64,000 nt of DNA from Bacteroidales bacterium (GCA_016709865.1 JADJLX010000002.1:62001-126000), one strand, 5' to 3'. Positions 18,349-27,680 are shown, counted from the stretch's first letter. The notes: generated by a model from the sequence alone, not told the origin. Numbers and translations are program-made.

Positions 18349-18699
18349 ATGAAAACATATATTTTAAAATGTAGCTTTCTGTTCATCCTGCTAATTTTGC
18401 CAATAATTGGTTGTGTAAAACATATTAATTCAGACTGTTATAAAGGCAAAGTTGTAAGTCTAAACAATGGGGATGGATGTAATAATATCCTTGAAATTAT
18501 TGAATGCCCTGAAGCAGGGGGACTATCAATAGGTTCAACAACAACGTTTGATCCCACATTAGCTTTTTCAAAGATAAATAAAGGAGATCTTATTTATTTT
18601 AAGATAATACAATATAATAAATGGACCGGGCCAGCAAATGCTGCTTGCTTATGGCCTGAGTTTACAGCACAAATTGAGTTTTGTGACAATAATAAATAG
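18349..18699 (+). CDS. small cassette lipoprotein, copy B
   Basis: 116 residues, identical in sequence to the product of 7298-7648: signal peptide with lipobox LPIIGC and several Cys in the mature part. The perfect conservation of both gene and upstream region shows recent duplication or conversion. Function not recognised; envelope location inferred. Confidence 0.8.
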   Translation: MKTYILKCSFLFILLILPIIGCVKHINSDCYKGKVVSLNNGDGCNNILEIIECPEAGGLSIGSTTTFDPTLAFSKINKGDLIYFKIIQYNKWTGPANAACLWPEFTAQIEFCDNNK

Positions 18700-18750
18700 T
18701 ACAGGACAGACTTATGCCAGCGGGACAGTTTTAATTCTAGCACGTAACCT

Positions 18751-19095
18751 AACCCGGATGGTATAGGTAATTGCCTTCGCCAGCCCGGACCAATTCGTAA
18801 TCACCCCAAAGTCTATCACCGTAATTTACACCCACTTATCAAGTTTTGTATACCGTGACAAATCCTGCTACCGTGACAAAGCCAATGGGGCTGTCGGCCT
18901 TCGCGCCGTTGTCATAGTTTTTGCATCGCCATCGTGACAATTTTATCATACCGTGACAAACCCTGCTCACTTATCGGGACACACTCATCTGGACCACTTT
19001 ATCGTGACATCCAAATCCTGCTCATCTATCGGGACTGTGCAAAAACACATGCCAACCCCGACACAGACGGCAACTACCTATACCACCGAGCCGTT
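18751..19095 (+). repeat. attC-like block 9 (345 bp, type I)
   Basis: Left AACCCGGATGGTATAGG, right CCTATACCACCGAGCCGTT. TGGTATAGGTAATTGCC pairs with GGCAACTACCTATACCA; this copy has G-to-A changes at the right arm that improve the pairing. Confidence 0.8.
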
Positions 19096-19183
19096 AGCAT
19101 TCAGGCCCGCTTCGCGCCTACCATGACAGTTTGCAAATAGCATGACAATTTCGTAACCTTGACAGATGGCCCGAAATGCTAAC
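19093..19183. repeat. leader hairpin, arm GTTAGCATTCAGGCCC
   Basis: GTTAGCATTCAGGCCC pairs with GGCCCGAAATGCTAAC, with CGCTTCGCGCCTACC inside. The unit closes with the same arm at 20191. Confidence 0.68.
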
Positions 19184-19314
19184 GGTCAAAAGCAAAATCT
19201 CACTTGATAATCGGGATTCAAAATACTTTGTAACTTTGATTATTAGTTTAAAAATGATATTCCTTAACTTGCAACATAAGAGACAGATTACAAATGATTT
19301 AAATTTCCTATAAG

Positions 19315-19968
19315 ATGATAAAAACGATCTACTTAACCGTACTTTTTTCAATAATGGCTTTCCTAACAACCTGCAACGGATCAAACAATTCAAATCGATT
19401 AGAAAGCCAACAAACCAAAAACCAATTAGCGAATGACAGTATACAACTTACAGCATTAGTCAGACAAGTTTATAAATGGCATATGACCACCCGTTTGAAT
19501 GACTTTCCCTATAAATATGAAAAACCTTCAGAAAATATTTTTACTGGAATTGACTGGGAATCATATGATCACAACATTGAAATATTTAAAAAGACAAATT
19601 TCTTCACTGATCAATTTTTATCCTATCATAAGACTTTAGCATTAAATATTGACTCATCAATAAATAAAGCAGACATAAAGTGGAGAGACATGAATGAAGG
19701 TATACCCATATGGGATACAAATGCTGATGATTGGTGTGGCTGTCAAGACTATCCAGATAATTATTGGGAGATTTTAACTTTAACCGAAATAAAAATTGCA
19801 AACGACACCGCAAGTTTTTATTGGACATGGAATAAAAGTCCAGATTTTGCCCCCCATAAATACAAAATGACAGCACTAAGAAAAGCTGACCAGTGGAGAA
19901 TTAACTCATTAGAAGGCTTTAATTACTATGGCTCTGTTGAATATTATGACGGGATAATGAAGGAATAG
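19315..19968 (+). CDS. cassette lipoprotein, DUF3828-like pattern (217 aa)
   Basis: 217 residues. Signal MIKTIYLTVLFSIMAFLTTC (lipobox LTTC). The mature part has LVRQVYKWHMTTRL, FFTDQFLSYH and DINEGIPIWDTNADDWCGCQDYPDNYWEILTLTEIKIANDTASFYWTW-type segments, then KYKMTALRKADQWRINSLEGF. This order (V-x-x-FY-x-WY, f-x-x-f, D-x-D-x-f-x-x-D ... v-x-l-x-k-x-g-x-W-x-I) recalls small secreted NTF2-like/DUF3828 proteins; moderate confidence only. Sole gene of its unit. Confidence 0.72.
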   Translation: MIKTIYLTVLFSIMAFLTTCNGSNNSNRLESQQTKNQLANDSIQLTALVRQVYKWHMTTRLNDFPYKYEKPSENIFTGIDWESYDHNIEIFKKTNFFTDQFLSYHKTLALNIDSSINKADIKWRDMNEGIPIWDTNADDWCGCQDYPDNYWEILTLTEIKIANDTASFYWTWNKSPDFAPHKYKMTALRKADQWRINSLEGFNYYGSVEYYDGIMKE

Positions 19969-20190
19969 AATAGAAAAATTCTAAGGCTAACACAATAAAT
20001 GTAAGTTGTTTGTCATATTTTTCGAAGGACACTAAATCATCTGCGGGGTCACTTTACCGATACAAATCCAACCCGGACAAAGACTGTTAACAAAATAACA
20101 ATACCATGACAATTCCTGCCTTTCAGTCTGGACTGGAACCCTTGACAAATTTCAATTATCGTGACAGTTTTAACCTTGGCCCGAAATGCT

Positions 20191-20528
20191 AACCCGGACG
20201 GTTGGGGTAATAAACTTGTCACATTTTTTGCCTGGTGACGTGAACGCCAGCCGAGCAAAAACTGCAAGTAATTTAGAGGCCCGAACGCTCTTTTTTCTTT
20301 TGATCATTTTATCTTCATTAAAATTTTCTGCCCTTTACCAATTTCTCATGCCTACGCTCGGTCGGCTGGCTTGTTTTATCTTGACGTGACAGTTTTCACT
20401 CTTCTGCCGGGACGAGCAAAAATTGCGCCATGGTGGCTTGTCCGCCGGGACTAATCCGAACTAAAGTACCGGGACACGTAACGGCGGACGGCGCCACCAA
20501 CGTTTACTACCGCAACCGCCGAGCCGTT
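20191..20528 (+). repeat. attC-like block 10 (338 bp, type II with insert)
   Basis: Type II ends (AACCCGGACGGTTGGGG; CGCAACCGCCGAGCCGTT). An insert in the left half carries GCCAGCCGAGC, which pairs with GCTCGGTCGGCTGGC further on. Parts of this insert recur at 47480-47560 and 48690-48720. Confidence 0.75.
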
Positions 20529-20632
20529 ATGGGCAATAGCGCTGATTCAGTTACAGTTACCTAGACAAATTCGTCAGCGTGACCATTTCGTTTCCCCGTG
20601 ACAAATTATCTATCAGCGCAACAGCCTATAAC
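20526..20632. repeat. leader hairpin, arm GTTATGGGCAATAGCGC
   Basis: GTTATGGGC...AGCGCTG at the left, CAGCGCA...GCCTATAAC at the right. The arm closes the unit at 21415 as TGCCCATAAC. Confidence 0.55.
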
Positions 20633-20724
20633 AGCTTGGCATCATAATTGTGGATATAGTAGGAAAGATACTATTTTGAGAATTGACCCAAAATTCCTCT
20701 TGACAAACTTCAAATGTAACTACC

Positions 20725-21234
20725 ATGAGAAATATAAGTATAATAGGTTTCATTATATTAGTCTTATCTGTTTCCTGCGAATCAAATGATGGACCAGTCG
20801 ACATAATTCAATCAATTAATATCGACTCTCTTGTCTTAAAGAATGCATCAAAAGTTAGTATTAAAAATGGGATAGCTGGCACCTTATTAAAGAAGGCCGG
20901 AGACTGCATGCCAATGATAAGCGGGAGTAACACCTGTAGGACTTACCCTGTTAGCAGAACAATTTTGATTTATAATTCTACTAACATGAATCAGGTAGAG
21001 GGATGGGGACCTTCTTATAATTCGGTAAATTCAAAATTGATCGCTAAATGTAATGCTGACCAAGTTGGTTTTTTTCAGGTAACTATAGACCCTGGAAAGT
21101 ACTCAATCTTCATAAAGGAAAATGATAAATTCTATGCGAACAGCACGGATGGACAAGGTGTGATTAATCCAGTAACGGTTAAAACCGACAGTGCAAGCAC
21201 AATGGTATTAATATTGGATTATGCAGTTTACTAA
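20725..21234 (+). CDS. cassette lipoprotein, carboxypeptidase-regulatory-like fold (169 aa)
   Basis: 169 residues. Signal MRNISIIGFIILVLSVSC (lipobox LSVSC). The mature part includes KNGIAGTLLKKAGDCMPMI...NTCRTYPVSRTILIYN and a closing QVTIDPGKYSIFIKENDKFYANSTDGQG. Gly-x-Gly-x-x-x-x-GDCMP followed by 'V-x-R-x-i-x-iy' and 'pG-x-Y-s-x-f-x-e' is typical of small carboxypeptidase-regulatory-like or prealbumin-like folds. Enzyme activity is not expected. Sole gene of its unit. Confidence 0.74.
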   Translation: MRNISIIGFIILVLSVSCESNDGPVDIIQSINIDSLVLKNASKVSIKNGIAGTLLKKAGDCMPMISGSNTCRTYPVSRTILIYNSTNMNQVEGWGPSYNSVNSKLIAKCNADQVGFFQVTIDPGKYSIFIKENDKFYANSTDGQGVINPVTVKTDSASTMVLILDYAVY

Positions 21235-21414
21235 AATTCCAATGAAGATTGGCCACCAGGACTAATCCGTAATTGCCTCGAAGTTTATAAAAGAAATTTT
21301 TCCAATATTATTTTTATACTTTTCTACCATAACCAATCCTGCTATCGTGACAAATACTACAATTTATCAGGACTTGGGAAAAAAAGATCTATTAAAAAAA
21401 TAACTACTGCCCAT

Positions 21415-21683
21415 AACCCGGACGGTTGGGGTAATAAACTTGTCACAATTTTTGCGCCATACCTTGACAACTTTTTCATGACGATTAATTCTCACTCATT
21501 TTCCAAATCCGTACATTCCGGCTCTGGACAAATCCGTTTACCGTGACAACCTTATCTTTCGCCGGGACTGGCAAAAATTGCGCCATGGTGGCTTGCCCAC
21601 CGGGACTAATCCGACCTAAAGTACCAAGACGCATAACGGCGGACGGCGCCACCAACGTTTACTACCGCAACCGCCGAGCCGTT
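21415..21683 (+). repeat. attC-like block 11 (269 bp, type II)
   Basis: Left AACCCGGACGGTTGGGG, right CGCAACCGCCGAGCCGTT. Here A-to-C in the left arm (GACGG) is matched by A-to-G in the right (CCGCC), a compensated change relative to block 4. Confidence 0.8.
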
Positions 21684-21738
21684 ATAGTTAATTGTTGGGT
21701 TCCTGCATGTTAGAGAGTTTTAAGCAACTAACTATAAC
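21681..21738. repeat. leader hairpin, arm GTTATAGTTAATTG
   Basis: GTTATAGTTAATTG pairs with CAACTAACTATAAC, near copy of the leaders at 8042 and 32142. The unit closes with the same arm at 23004. Confidence 0.68.
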
Positions 21739-21922
21739 AGAAAAGCGAGGTCCGATATCGTGACAAATCCTTCTTCGCCACCGGGATTTGTACCTGGGAC
21801 AAAGTCGTAAAACTGGACTACTCCTGCCCCTCTGCCGGGATTAATTAAGATGCAAAATTTTTACCTGAGATCAGATGAACAAATAGTTATAATTTCTTAT
21901 TTTTATATAAGCTTCAAAAAAT

Positions 21923-22285
21923 ATGAAACATACAGTATTAATTTTATTACTAATCCTTCTTTTCCTGATTCCAAACTCCTGTAAAAAAGAATCTATCTGT
22001 ACCTGCAGTGTTGAGCATCCTGAAGAGAATATCCCTTGGCTTAAAGATTTTCTGTCTTTGACGACTTATGCGAATGTGTTTAAACTAGAATTTGATGGTC
22101 AAGAATACATTATTTGTACACGCGTAGATGGACAAGATGCTATATCCTTAGTTTTCGATTGTGATGGCATTTTGCAATGTAAATCAGGTGCTGAATATTC
22201 AGGTGACAATACCTGCTACTTTCTTTCACCATCATGGGATTCTTATTATCAAAATAGGGTACTGATCTATGAAAAAAGGAATTAA
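21923..22285 (+). CDS. cassette lipoprotein with Cys-rich mature part (120 aa)
   Basis: 120 residues. Signal MKHTVLILLLILLFLIPNSC (lipobox IPNSC), then KKESICTCSVEHPEENIPWLKDFLSL and LEFDGQEYIICTRVDG. Later VFDCDGILQCKSGAEYSGDNTCYF. The 'CTCSVE-x-P-x-E-x-I-x-WL' opening and 'Y-x-x-G-Q-x-v-x-iv' strand resemble small Bacteroidota lipoproteins of unknown role with a 'DC-x-G-x-x-C' loop. First of two lipoprotein genes in this unit. Confidence 0.75.
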   Translation: MKHTVLILLLILLFLIPNSCKKESICTCSVEHPEENIPWLKDFLSLTTYANVFKLEFDGQEYIICTRVDGQDAISLVFDCDGILQCKSGAEYSGDNTCYFLSPSWDSYYQNRVLIYEKRN

Positions 22286-22356
22286 CATGATCAATAAGAC
22301 AATTTTCCTCAAATAAAATGACAAATTCGTTACTGACCACTGGCTTGGTTTTTGCT

Positions 22357-22370
22357 GTGAATATATTAAC
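22357..22370. promoter_or_regulatory. palindromic promoter motif (degenerate)
   Basis: GTGAATATATTAAC preceded by CTTGGTTTTTGCT, 54 bp before the ATG at 22424. Its presence inside the unit suggests that the second gene has its own promoter. Confidence 0.45.
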
Positions 22371-22423
22371 ACTATAAATCGAAATTCATTTACTAGAACT
22401 AATAATTTCTAAAATTGATTGCC

Positions 22424-22843
22424 ATGAAACACTTATTACTTATTTGTTTATTACTGGCTCTTCTGGCTTGTGAAAAGGATGTCAAAAGCCTAAAAGACGG
22501 TTCTTATATGGGATCATTTAATTATGGTACTCAACAACTTTGGGTATCATTTGGAATTAAAAATGGCACTTTTGTTGAGTATGCCTCTGGAGGAGTCATG
22601 AATCAAAAATTTCCACTTTACTGCTTGACAAAAGGTAGTTACAAAATCAATGATGGTATTATAAATTTTGATAATATTCAAATTGCCCAGCCTCCGAATA
22701 AGACTGTTGCTGAATGTAATCAGGACTATTTATTAATGGGAAGTTACAATATTGAAGAAGTTACCGATTCAATTATTTCTTTTTCTAGAAATTCGAATCT
22801 AGGCAAAATGGAGTACAAATTGAAACTCTATTATACTGAGTAA
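22424..22843 (+). CDS. cassette lipoprotein, paralogue of the 12.2-kb gene
   Basis: 139 residues from the ATG at 22424 (MKHLLLICLLLALLAC, lipobox LLAC); an ATG three codons upstream is also possible. The mature domain matches the product of 12209-12655: GSYMGSF, QQLWVSF, EYASGGVMNQK, CLTKGSYKIND and ECNQDYLLMGSYNI. The two genes share no flanking sequence beyond array motifs, so they are diverged family members, not a recent copy. Family unnamed to me. Confidence 0.77.
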   Translation: MKHLLLICLLLALLACEKDVKSLKDGSYMGSFNYGTQQLWVSFGIKNGTFVEYASGGVMNQKFPLYCLTKGSYKINDGIINFDNIQIAQPPNKTVAECNQDYLLMGSYNIEEVTDSIISFSRNSNLGKMEYKLKLYYTE

Positions 22844-23003
22844 CTACTCGGCTAAAAATAATAGACTAAAATAGCTCTGCTTTAACAAACTACGACTTCC
22901 AAGACAAATCCTGCATGGCATTCATGACTGGGAATCTTGACAATGTTCAGTTATAGTGACAGTTTCGTTTCCCCGGGACAATTTTAAAATTACAACTAAC
23001 TAT

Positions 23004-23305
23004 AACCCGGATGGTTGGGGTAATAAGCTTGTCACAATTTTTGCATCGCCGCCGTGACAATTTTATCATGACATTTAGTTTTTTAATCATCTGCCAAATC
23101 CGTTCTTTCCGGCTCTGGACAAATCCGTATACCGTGATAACTTTATCGTTCGCCGGGACTGGCAAAAATTGCGCCATGGTGGCTTGCCCGCCGGGAGAGT
23201 TTTGTCACACCCTCCTTCGCGTGAAAAACGCTTCGGAGGGCGAAGCCAGGACACGTAACGGCGGACAGCGCCACCAACGCTTACTACCGCAACCACCGAG
23301 CCGTT
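23004..23305 (+). repeat. attC-like block 12 (302 bp, type II with hairpin insert)
   Basis: Type II ends. Between the GCCGGGA and CCAGGACAC motifs lies a hairpin insert (about 23195-23247) with CCCTCCTTCGCGTG and CGCTTCGGAGGGCG arms. The same insert is in the block at 41092 and in the remnant at about 43870. Confidence 0.78.
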
Positions 23306-23439
23306 AGCTGCAAGGCATTACACTACACCCCCATTCTACCAAGACTTCCGACGCGCGCGCAATAGTTTTGAAGCCCTTCCCTGCAACCGTCCCTTCGCTT
23401 CAAAACACATGCTTCTTTGCCCGCCCGGACTCCGCCATC

Positions 23440-23745
23440 GGGCCAACTTTATCTTACCAAGTCAACCCCTGCCCGTATGCCGGGACTTTGGCATCTCGTG
23501 ACAGTTTTATCATAACATGACAACCCCTGCCCGTATGCCGGGACTTTGGCATCTCGTGACAACTTATCAAATCATGACAAATCCTGCCCACTTGCCGGAC
23601 TTTGGCATCTCTTGACAACTGTATCGAACCGTGCGAAATCCCACCCACTTGCCGGGACTCCGCCATCGTGACAATCTTTCAAACCGTGAGAAACCCTACA
23701 CACCTGCCGGGAATTTGGCATCAATTGACAACTTTATAATGATTT
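23440..23745. repeat. tandem repeat of about 60 bp, five copies
   Basis: Unit GACAACCCCTGCCCGTATGC + CGGGACTTTGGCATCTCGTG + ACAACTTTATCAAACCGT (about 58-61 bp) is repeated five times with increasing divergence to the right. It lies upstream of the DUF4249/TonB operon. The same motif set is scattered through the array, so this stretch shows it in its most regular form. Confidence 0.75.
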
Positions 23746-23872
23746 TAAGCCATCGCTTGTCTCAAATGTGACTTTCATTTTGTACATTGAAATAGTTTTA
23801 ATTTAATCAATATCGGTAGTTTACTATTTGGAATGAATTTTGTGCAACAATGATAGCCCTAACTAACACATC

Positions 23873-24952
23873 ATGTTTCAATCTACTACTAACCAGACAA
23901 AATTGAACCGGATAATTCCATTAATATTTCTGATTCTGATAATTCAATCTTGCGAAGAAATTCTGCAAATTAAAATTCCGGATAGTGGTCCGATGATCAC
24001 TGTCAATTGCATATTGAATGAAGGTGAACCAATTCAAATGCGGGTAAGCGAAAGTCAACCATATCCACCAATTACAGATACCGACCTTGTTATTAAGAAT
24101 GCAATTGTAAAACTTTATGAAGATGATGTATACATAGAAGATCTTGTTTATCAGGAAACTTTCAACTTAATGCGTATTCCCCGTGTTACAGCAGCGTACC
24201 ATTCTCTAAATCAATTCCGTCCCAGAACAGATCATTCTTATTCAATCAAAGTCAGTTCACCTGGATTTCCTGATGTTAATTCAAGTACCTATTTGCCAAA
24301 TCCGGTTCCTATAATATCTATTGATACTAGTACTGTATTTACAATGAGCGGCCCATATCAATATAAAACTATTGAATGCAAAATAAAATTCCGTGATCCA
24401 CCAGGAATCAGAAACTATTATAAATTAAGTCTCAGAAGAACCGCATTATACTATCTGTCAGCAGGATCAGTACCCGGATATTCAGGATTATTCACCTTTA
24501 AGCAGGCTATCCCTTTTCTTTGCCATGATCTTAATGCAGTATATTTTAAAAGACCTCCTGAATCTCAGATATTAGTTACTCCGGATATGGAGATGGAAGA
24601 AGCAATGCCTGACAAAATCTATATAGCTGATGATTCTTTTGATGGAAAAATCTACGAATTGATAGTAATGATTCCTGTTTATTTATTAGAAGATATGGCC
24701 TTCCCACAACATGGAGAGAAATTCATATTGAGGAAAATTAATTTTGAATTGTCTTCAATTAACGAGGAATATTACAAATATGCACGTTCAAATTATATTC
24801 AGTTCTATAAGAAAAATGACTTCTTCTCTGAACCTTGTTATGTTTATAATAATATTAACAATGGTACAGGAATCTTTTCAGGCTCTTCAGCAAGTGTTGA
24901 CTCTTCGATTATAGTTCCAATCTACTATTATGTGTGGTTTAATAAAAAATAG
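23873..24952 (+). CDS. DUF4249-family outer-membrane lipoprotein
   Basis: 359 residues. Hydrophobic segment about 14-26 ends in LIIQSC (lipobox). The following EEILQIKIPDSGPMITVNCILNEGEPIQMRVSESQP is the standard DUF4249 opening (ivveG-i-x-n-x-p-x-x-V-x-l-s-x-S), and TDTDLVIKNAIVKLYEDD continues it. The first part is followed by beta-rich sequence up to YYYVWFNKK. The stop is 9 bp before the receptor gene, so they are co-transcribed. Role: accessory to the receptor at the cell surface (known association, function not established). Confidence 0.8.
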   Translation: MFQSTTNQTKLNRIIPLIFLILIIQSCEEILQIKIPDSGPMITVNCILNEGEPIQMRVSESQPYPPITDTDLVIKNAIVKLYEDDVYIEDLVYQETFNLMRIPRVTAAYHSLNQFRPRTDHSYSIKVSSPGFPDVNSSTYLPNPVPIISIDTSTVFTMSGPYQYKTIECKIKFRDPPGIRNYYKLSLRRTALYYLSAGSVPGYSGLFTFKQAIPFLCHDLNAVYFKRPPESQILVTPDMEMEEAMPDKIYIADDSFDGKIYELIVMIPVYLLEDMAFPQHGEKFILRKINFELSSINEEYYKYARSNYIQFYKKNDFFSEPCYVYNNINNGTGIFSGSSASVDSSIIVPIYYYVWFNKK

Positions 24953-24961
24953 GAACTCCAA

Positions 24962-27313
24962 ATGAAAATCATTTTAATAATATTCGCTCTGATTTTTCCC
25001 CTCTCTCAAATATCCGGGCAAACCATTTCGATAAGCGGATACATTGAAGATTCAAAAACAGGTGAAAGGCTTATTGGTGCTATGGTCTACGATTCCTTAT
25101 CATTTTCCGGATCAAGCAGCAATTCCTATGGTTATTTTATTTTAAAAAGAGCAAAGGGTTCAGTAAATATAATCAGCAGTTTCATAGGTTATAAAACATC
25201 AAGAATGAATTTTTATCTGACTCATGATACATCAGTAAATATCTTGCTCGAGCCGGAAATTTATGCACTTTCAGAGGTTATTGTTGGTGATAAAAAACGT
25301 CTTGTTGAAAGTTCCCGCATGAGTACCACAATACTTCCGGTAAATACTATAAAACAGATACCCATGCTCATGGGAGAGGTAGATGTTTTAAAGGCGCTAC
25401 AATATATGCCCGGAATTCAGGCTGGAACAGAAGGTACTGCTGGTCTTTATGTTCGGGGAGGAGGACCAGATCAAAACCTTATATTACTGGATGGAGTACC
25501 TGTATATAATCCTGACCATCTTTTTGGTTTTGTTTCAGTCTTTAATTCAGATGCGATTAAAAATGTAACCCTGATTACAGGTGGATTTCCTGCTCAATAT
25601 GGTGGACGGTTATCATCAGTGATAGATATTCGGATGAAAGAAGGGAATAATAAAGAATTTCATGGTGATGCAACTGTCGGTTTGATCTCTTCAAAGATAA
25701 CACTTGAGGGTCCCCTTAAAAATAATAAAACAGCATTCCTGATATCAGCCCGTAGAAGCTGGATTGACATCATCACACGCAGCTTCCTCAAAAAGAAAGA
25801 AATGCCCTATTACTATTTCTATGATCTCACCGCAAAAATTAATCACACATTTTCAAATCAAAGCAGGTTATACTTTAGCGTTTATACCGGGAGGGACCAT
25901 ATCTCGAGTATAAATACAAAAAGTGAATTTGTAAGCGAAGGCATTAAGTATATTTCCGAACAGAACCATTATTATGGTTGGGGCAATATAACAGCTGCAC
26001 TCAGATGGAATTACATTTTCAACAGCAAACTTTTCAGTAATACAAGCATTACATACAGCAATTATAAATACTTTGATAATAAGCTATTCAATAACACACA
26101 GACCAAACTGGCAACCGGAGTAGTTAAAAATGAGAAGTTCAAATCAGATTTTAAAACCGGGATAAGAGACATAGCTTCAAAGATTGATTTTGATTATCAA
26201 CCTTTTACTGGTCACAATGTTAAATTTGGGCTAGGAGGTATTTATCATATTTTCACTCCATATGCTCAGATTTCGTTAATTAATTCAAATCCCGACAGTA
26301 CATTTACCAATTCAGACAATTTCCGACAACTTGCGTTTGAACCTTCATTTTATCTGGAAGACGAGATTCAATTAAGTAGCAGACTCAAAGTAAATGCTGG
26401 CTTCAGATTGTCATCATTTCTTGTCAAAAATAAAATTTACGGCTCTTTAGAACCTCGCCTTTCAGGTCGATATCTCCTTTCTGATCAGTGGGCTATAAAG
26501 TTGGCTTATTCAAGAATGAACCAATATATCCATTTGCTTACCAGCTCAAGAATTACATTTCCCACTGATTTATGGGTACCTACAACCGACAAAGTAAAAC
26601 CACAGATGTCTGATCAAATTGCAATTGGTTCAATCTTCAACATCAATGAAGATATTGAATTGAGTATTGAAACGTATTACAAATCAATGAATGAGTTGAT
26701 TGAATACTCCGAAGGCAGCAGTTTTCTTGACCCGGGCAGTTGGGAAAGCAAAATTGAGAAAGGTGGCAGAGGAAGAGCTTATGGGCTTGAATTCATGCTA
26801 AAAAAGAATTCAGGAAAAACAACGGGATGGATCACTTACACCTTAGCAAAAACAGAACGACAATTTGAAAACATAAGTATGGGTAATTGGTTCCCATACA
26901 AATATGACCGCCGTCATGATGTCAGCATACTTGTAAATCAAAAATTTAATGACAGAATAGATGCAGGACTTACATGGGAATTCAGCTCAGGAAATTTATT
27001 TACTTTAATCACTGATGTTTATGAGTCATATCTACCTGCTGGAAGTTTTACTAATATTCAATACTATGAGTCCAGAAATAATTACCGTCTTCCGGCTTAT
27101 CACCGACTTGATCTGGGGGTAAATTTTCATAAACAGAAAAAATCAGTTTACAGAACATGGAGCATTAGCGTTTATAATGCTTATAACCATAAGAATGTAT
27201 TCTTTCTTTACTTTGGTAACGATGATCTGCATGGCAGGAAGGATATAATTGTTTTTAAGAAATATACTCTGTTTCCAATTCTTCCGTCAGTTACTTATAG
27301 TCTCAAATTTTAA
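24962..27313 (+). CDS. TonB-dependent receptor with carboxypeptidase-regulatory-like domain
   Basis: 783 residues, complete. Signal peptide residues 1-19; carboxypeptidase-regulatory-like domain about 20-105 (ISGYIEDSKTGERLIGAMV); plug about 115-230 (VLKALQYMPGIQ, GLYVRGGGPDQNLILLDGVP); 22-strand-type barrel to the end, last residues SVTYSLKF. Typical length for the small DUF4249-linked receptors of Bacteroidota, without the large SusC features. It is coded immediately after the DUF4249 gene and followed by a 270-bp repeat shared with the other TonB operon of the window. Substrate not predictable. Confidence 0.93.
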   Translation: MKIILIIFALIFPLSQISGQTISISGYIEDSKTGERLIGAMVYDSLSFSGSSSNSYGYFILKRAKGSVNIISSFIGYKTSRMNFYLTHDTSVNILLEPEIYALSEVIVGDKKRLVESSRMSTTILPVNTIKQIPMLMGEVDVLKALQYMPGIQAGTEGTAGLYVRGGGPDQNLILLDGVPVYNPDHLFGFVSVFNSDAIKNVTLITGGFPAQYGGRLSSVIDIRMKEGNNKEFHGDATVGLISSKITLEGPLKNNKTAFLISARRSWIDIITRSFLKKKEMPYYYFYDLTAKINHTFSNQSRLYFSVYTGRDHISSINTKSEFVSEGIKYISEQNHYYGWGNITAALRWNYIFNSKLFSNTSITYSNYKYFDNKLFNNTQTKLATGVVKNEKFKSDFKTGIRDIASKIDFDYQPFTGHNVKFGLGGIYHIFTPYAQISLINSNPDSTFTNSDNFRQLAFEPSFYLEDEIQLSSRLKVNAGFRLSSFLVKNKIYGSLEPRLSGRYLLSDQWAIKLAYSRMNQYIHLLTSSRITFPTDLWVPTTDKVKPQMSDQIAIGSIFNINEDIELSIETYYKSMNELIEYSEGSSFLDPGSWESKIEKGGRGRAYGLEFMLKKNSGKTTGWITYTLAKTERQFENISMGNWFPYKYDRRHDVSILVNQKFNDRIDAGLTWEFSSGNLFTLITDVYESYLPAGSFTNIQYYESRNNYRLPAYHRLDLGVNFHKQKKSVYRTWSISVYNAYNHKNVFFLYFGNDDLHGRKDIIVFKKYTLFPILPSVTYSLKF

Positions 27314-27404
27314 TATACTTCTTGAGATTATAAAAGCACTGATTCAAAAGCCTGATTTCTTTTCATGCAAATACTTAACGGAATTCAATACCTGATTTAT
27401 ATGG

Positions 27405-27680
27405 CCAAACCGTCCCTACTGCTTTCAGGCACATTACGCAAACATTAAATTCCATCCTACAAATTGAAATATGTCTTTGCGTAAAGAGCCTTCAAGCCCG
27501 TCCCTGCCACTCATCCGATCAGGCGTTAAATCGGGCGTTTAGTTAATATGCCAAGTCTAATTAAACTCTGCCCTGCAGCTAACTGGCTGGTGCGTGCAAT
27601 AAGCTTTTAATCTTGCTTTTATCCCAAATTTGTCATAAAAAAGCTCATTGCATGCACCAGCTAAAAAACCAATACCAGAT
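27405..27680. repeat. TonB-cassette tail repeat, copy 2, including a compact block
   Basis: Parallels 4528-4800: inverted repeat TTACGCAAA/TTTGCGTAA, GTCCCTGCCACTCATCCGA, then CTGCAGCTAACTGG. From AAC at 27581 a compact hairpin follows, CTGGTGCGTGCAATAAGC against GCTCATTGCATGCACCAG. Arms differ from copy 1 but stay complementary, so the pairing is conserved. Confidence 0.72.

Larger units (their letters stand above)
17988..18753 (+). mobile_element. duplicated cassette, copy B (766 bp)
   Basis: Same as 6937-7702 with one difference (t at 18180). Identity begins at GTTAGG and the upstream blocks differ, so the left breakpoint is at the GTT. Downstream both copies continue into type I blocks, which are near-identical everywhere and so do not fix the right breakpoint; the block difference between 7703-8044 and 18754-19095 (several bases) is larger than in the unit itself. 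Confidence 0.85.

Noticed and set aside
23440..23745. CRISPR array
   Set aside because: The tandem repeats are adjacent without unique spacers, diverge steadily, and no cas gene is in the window.
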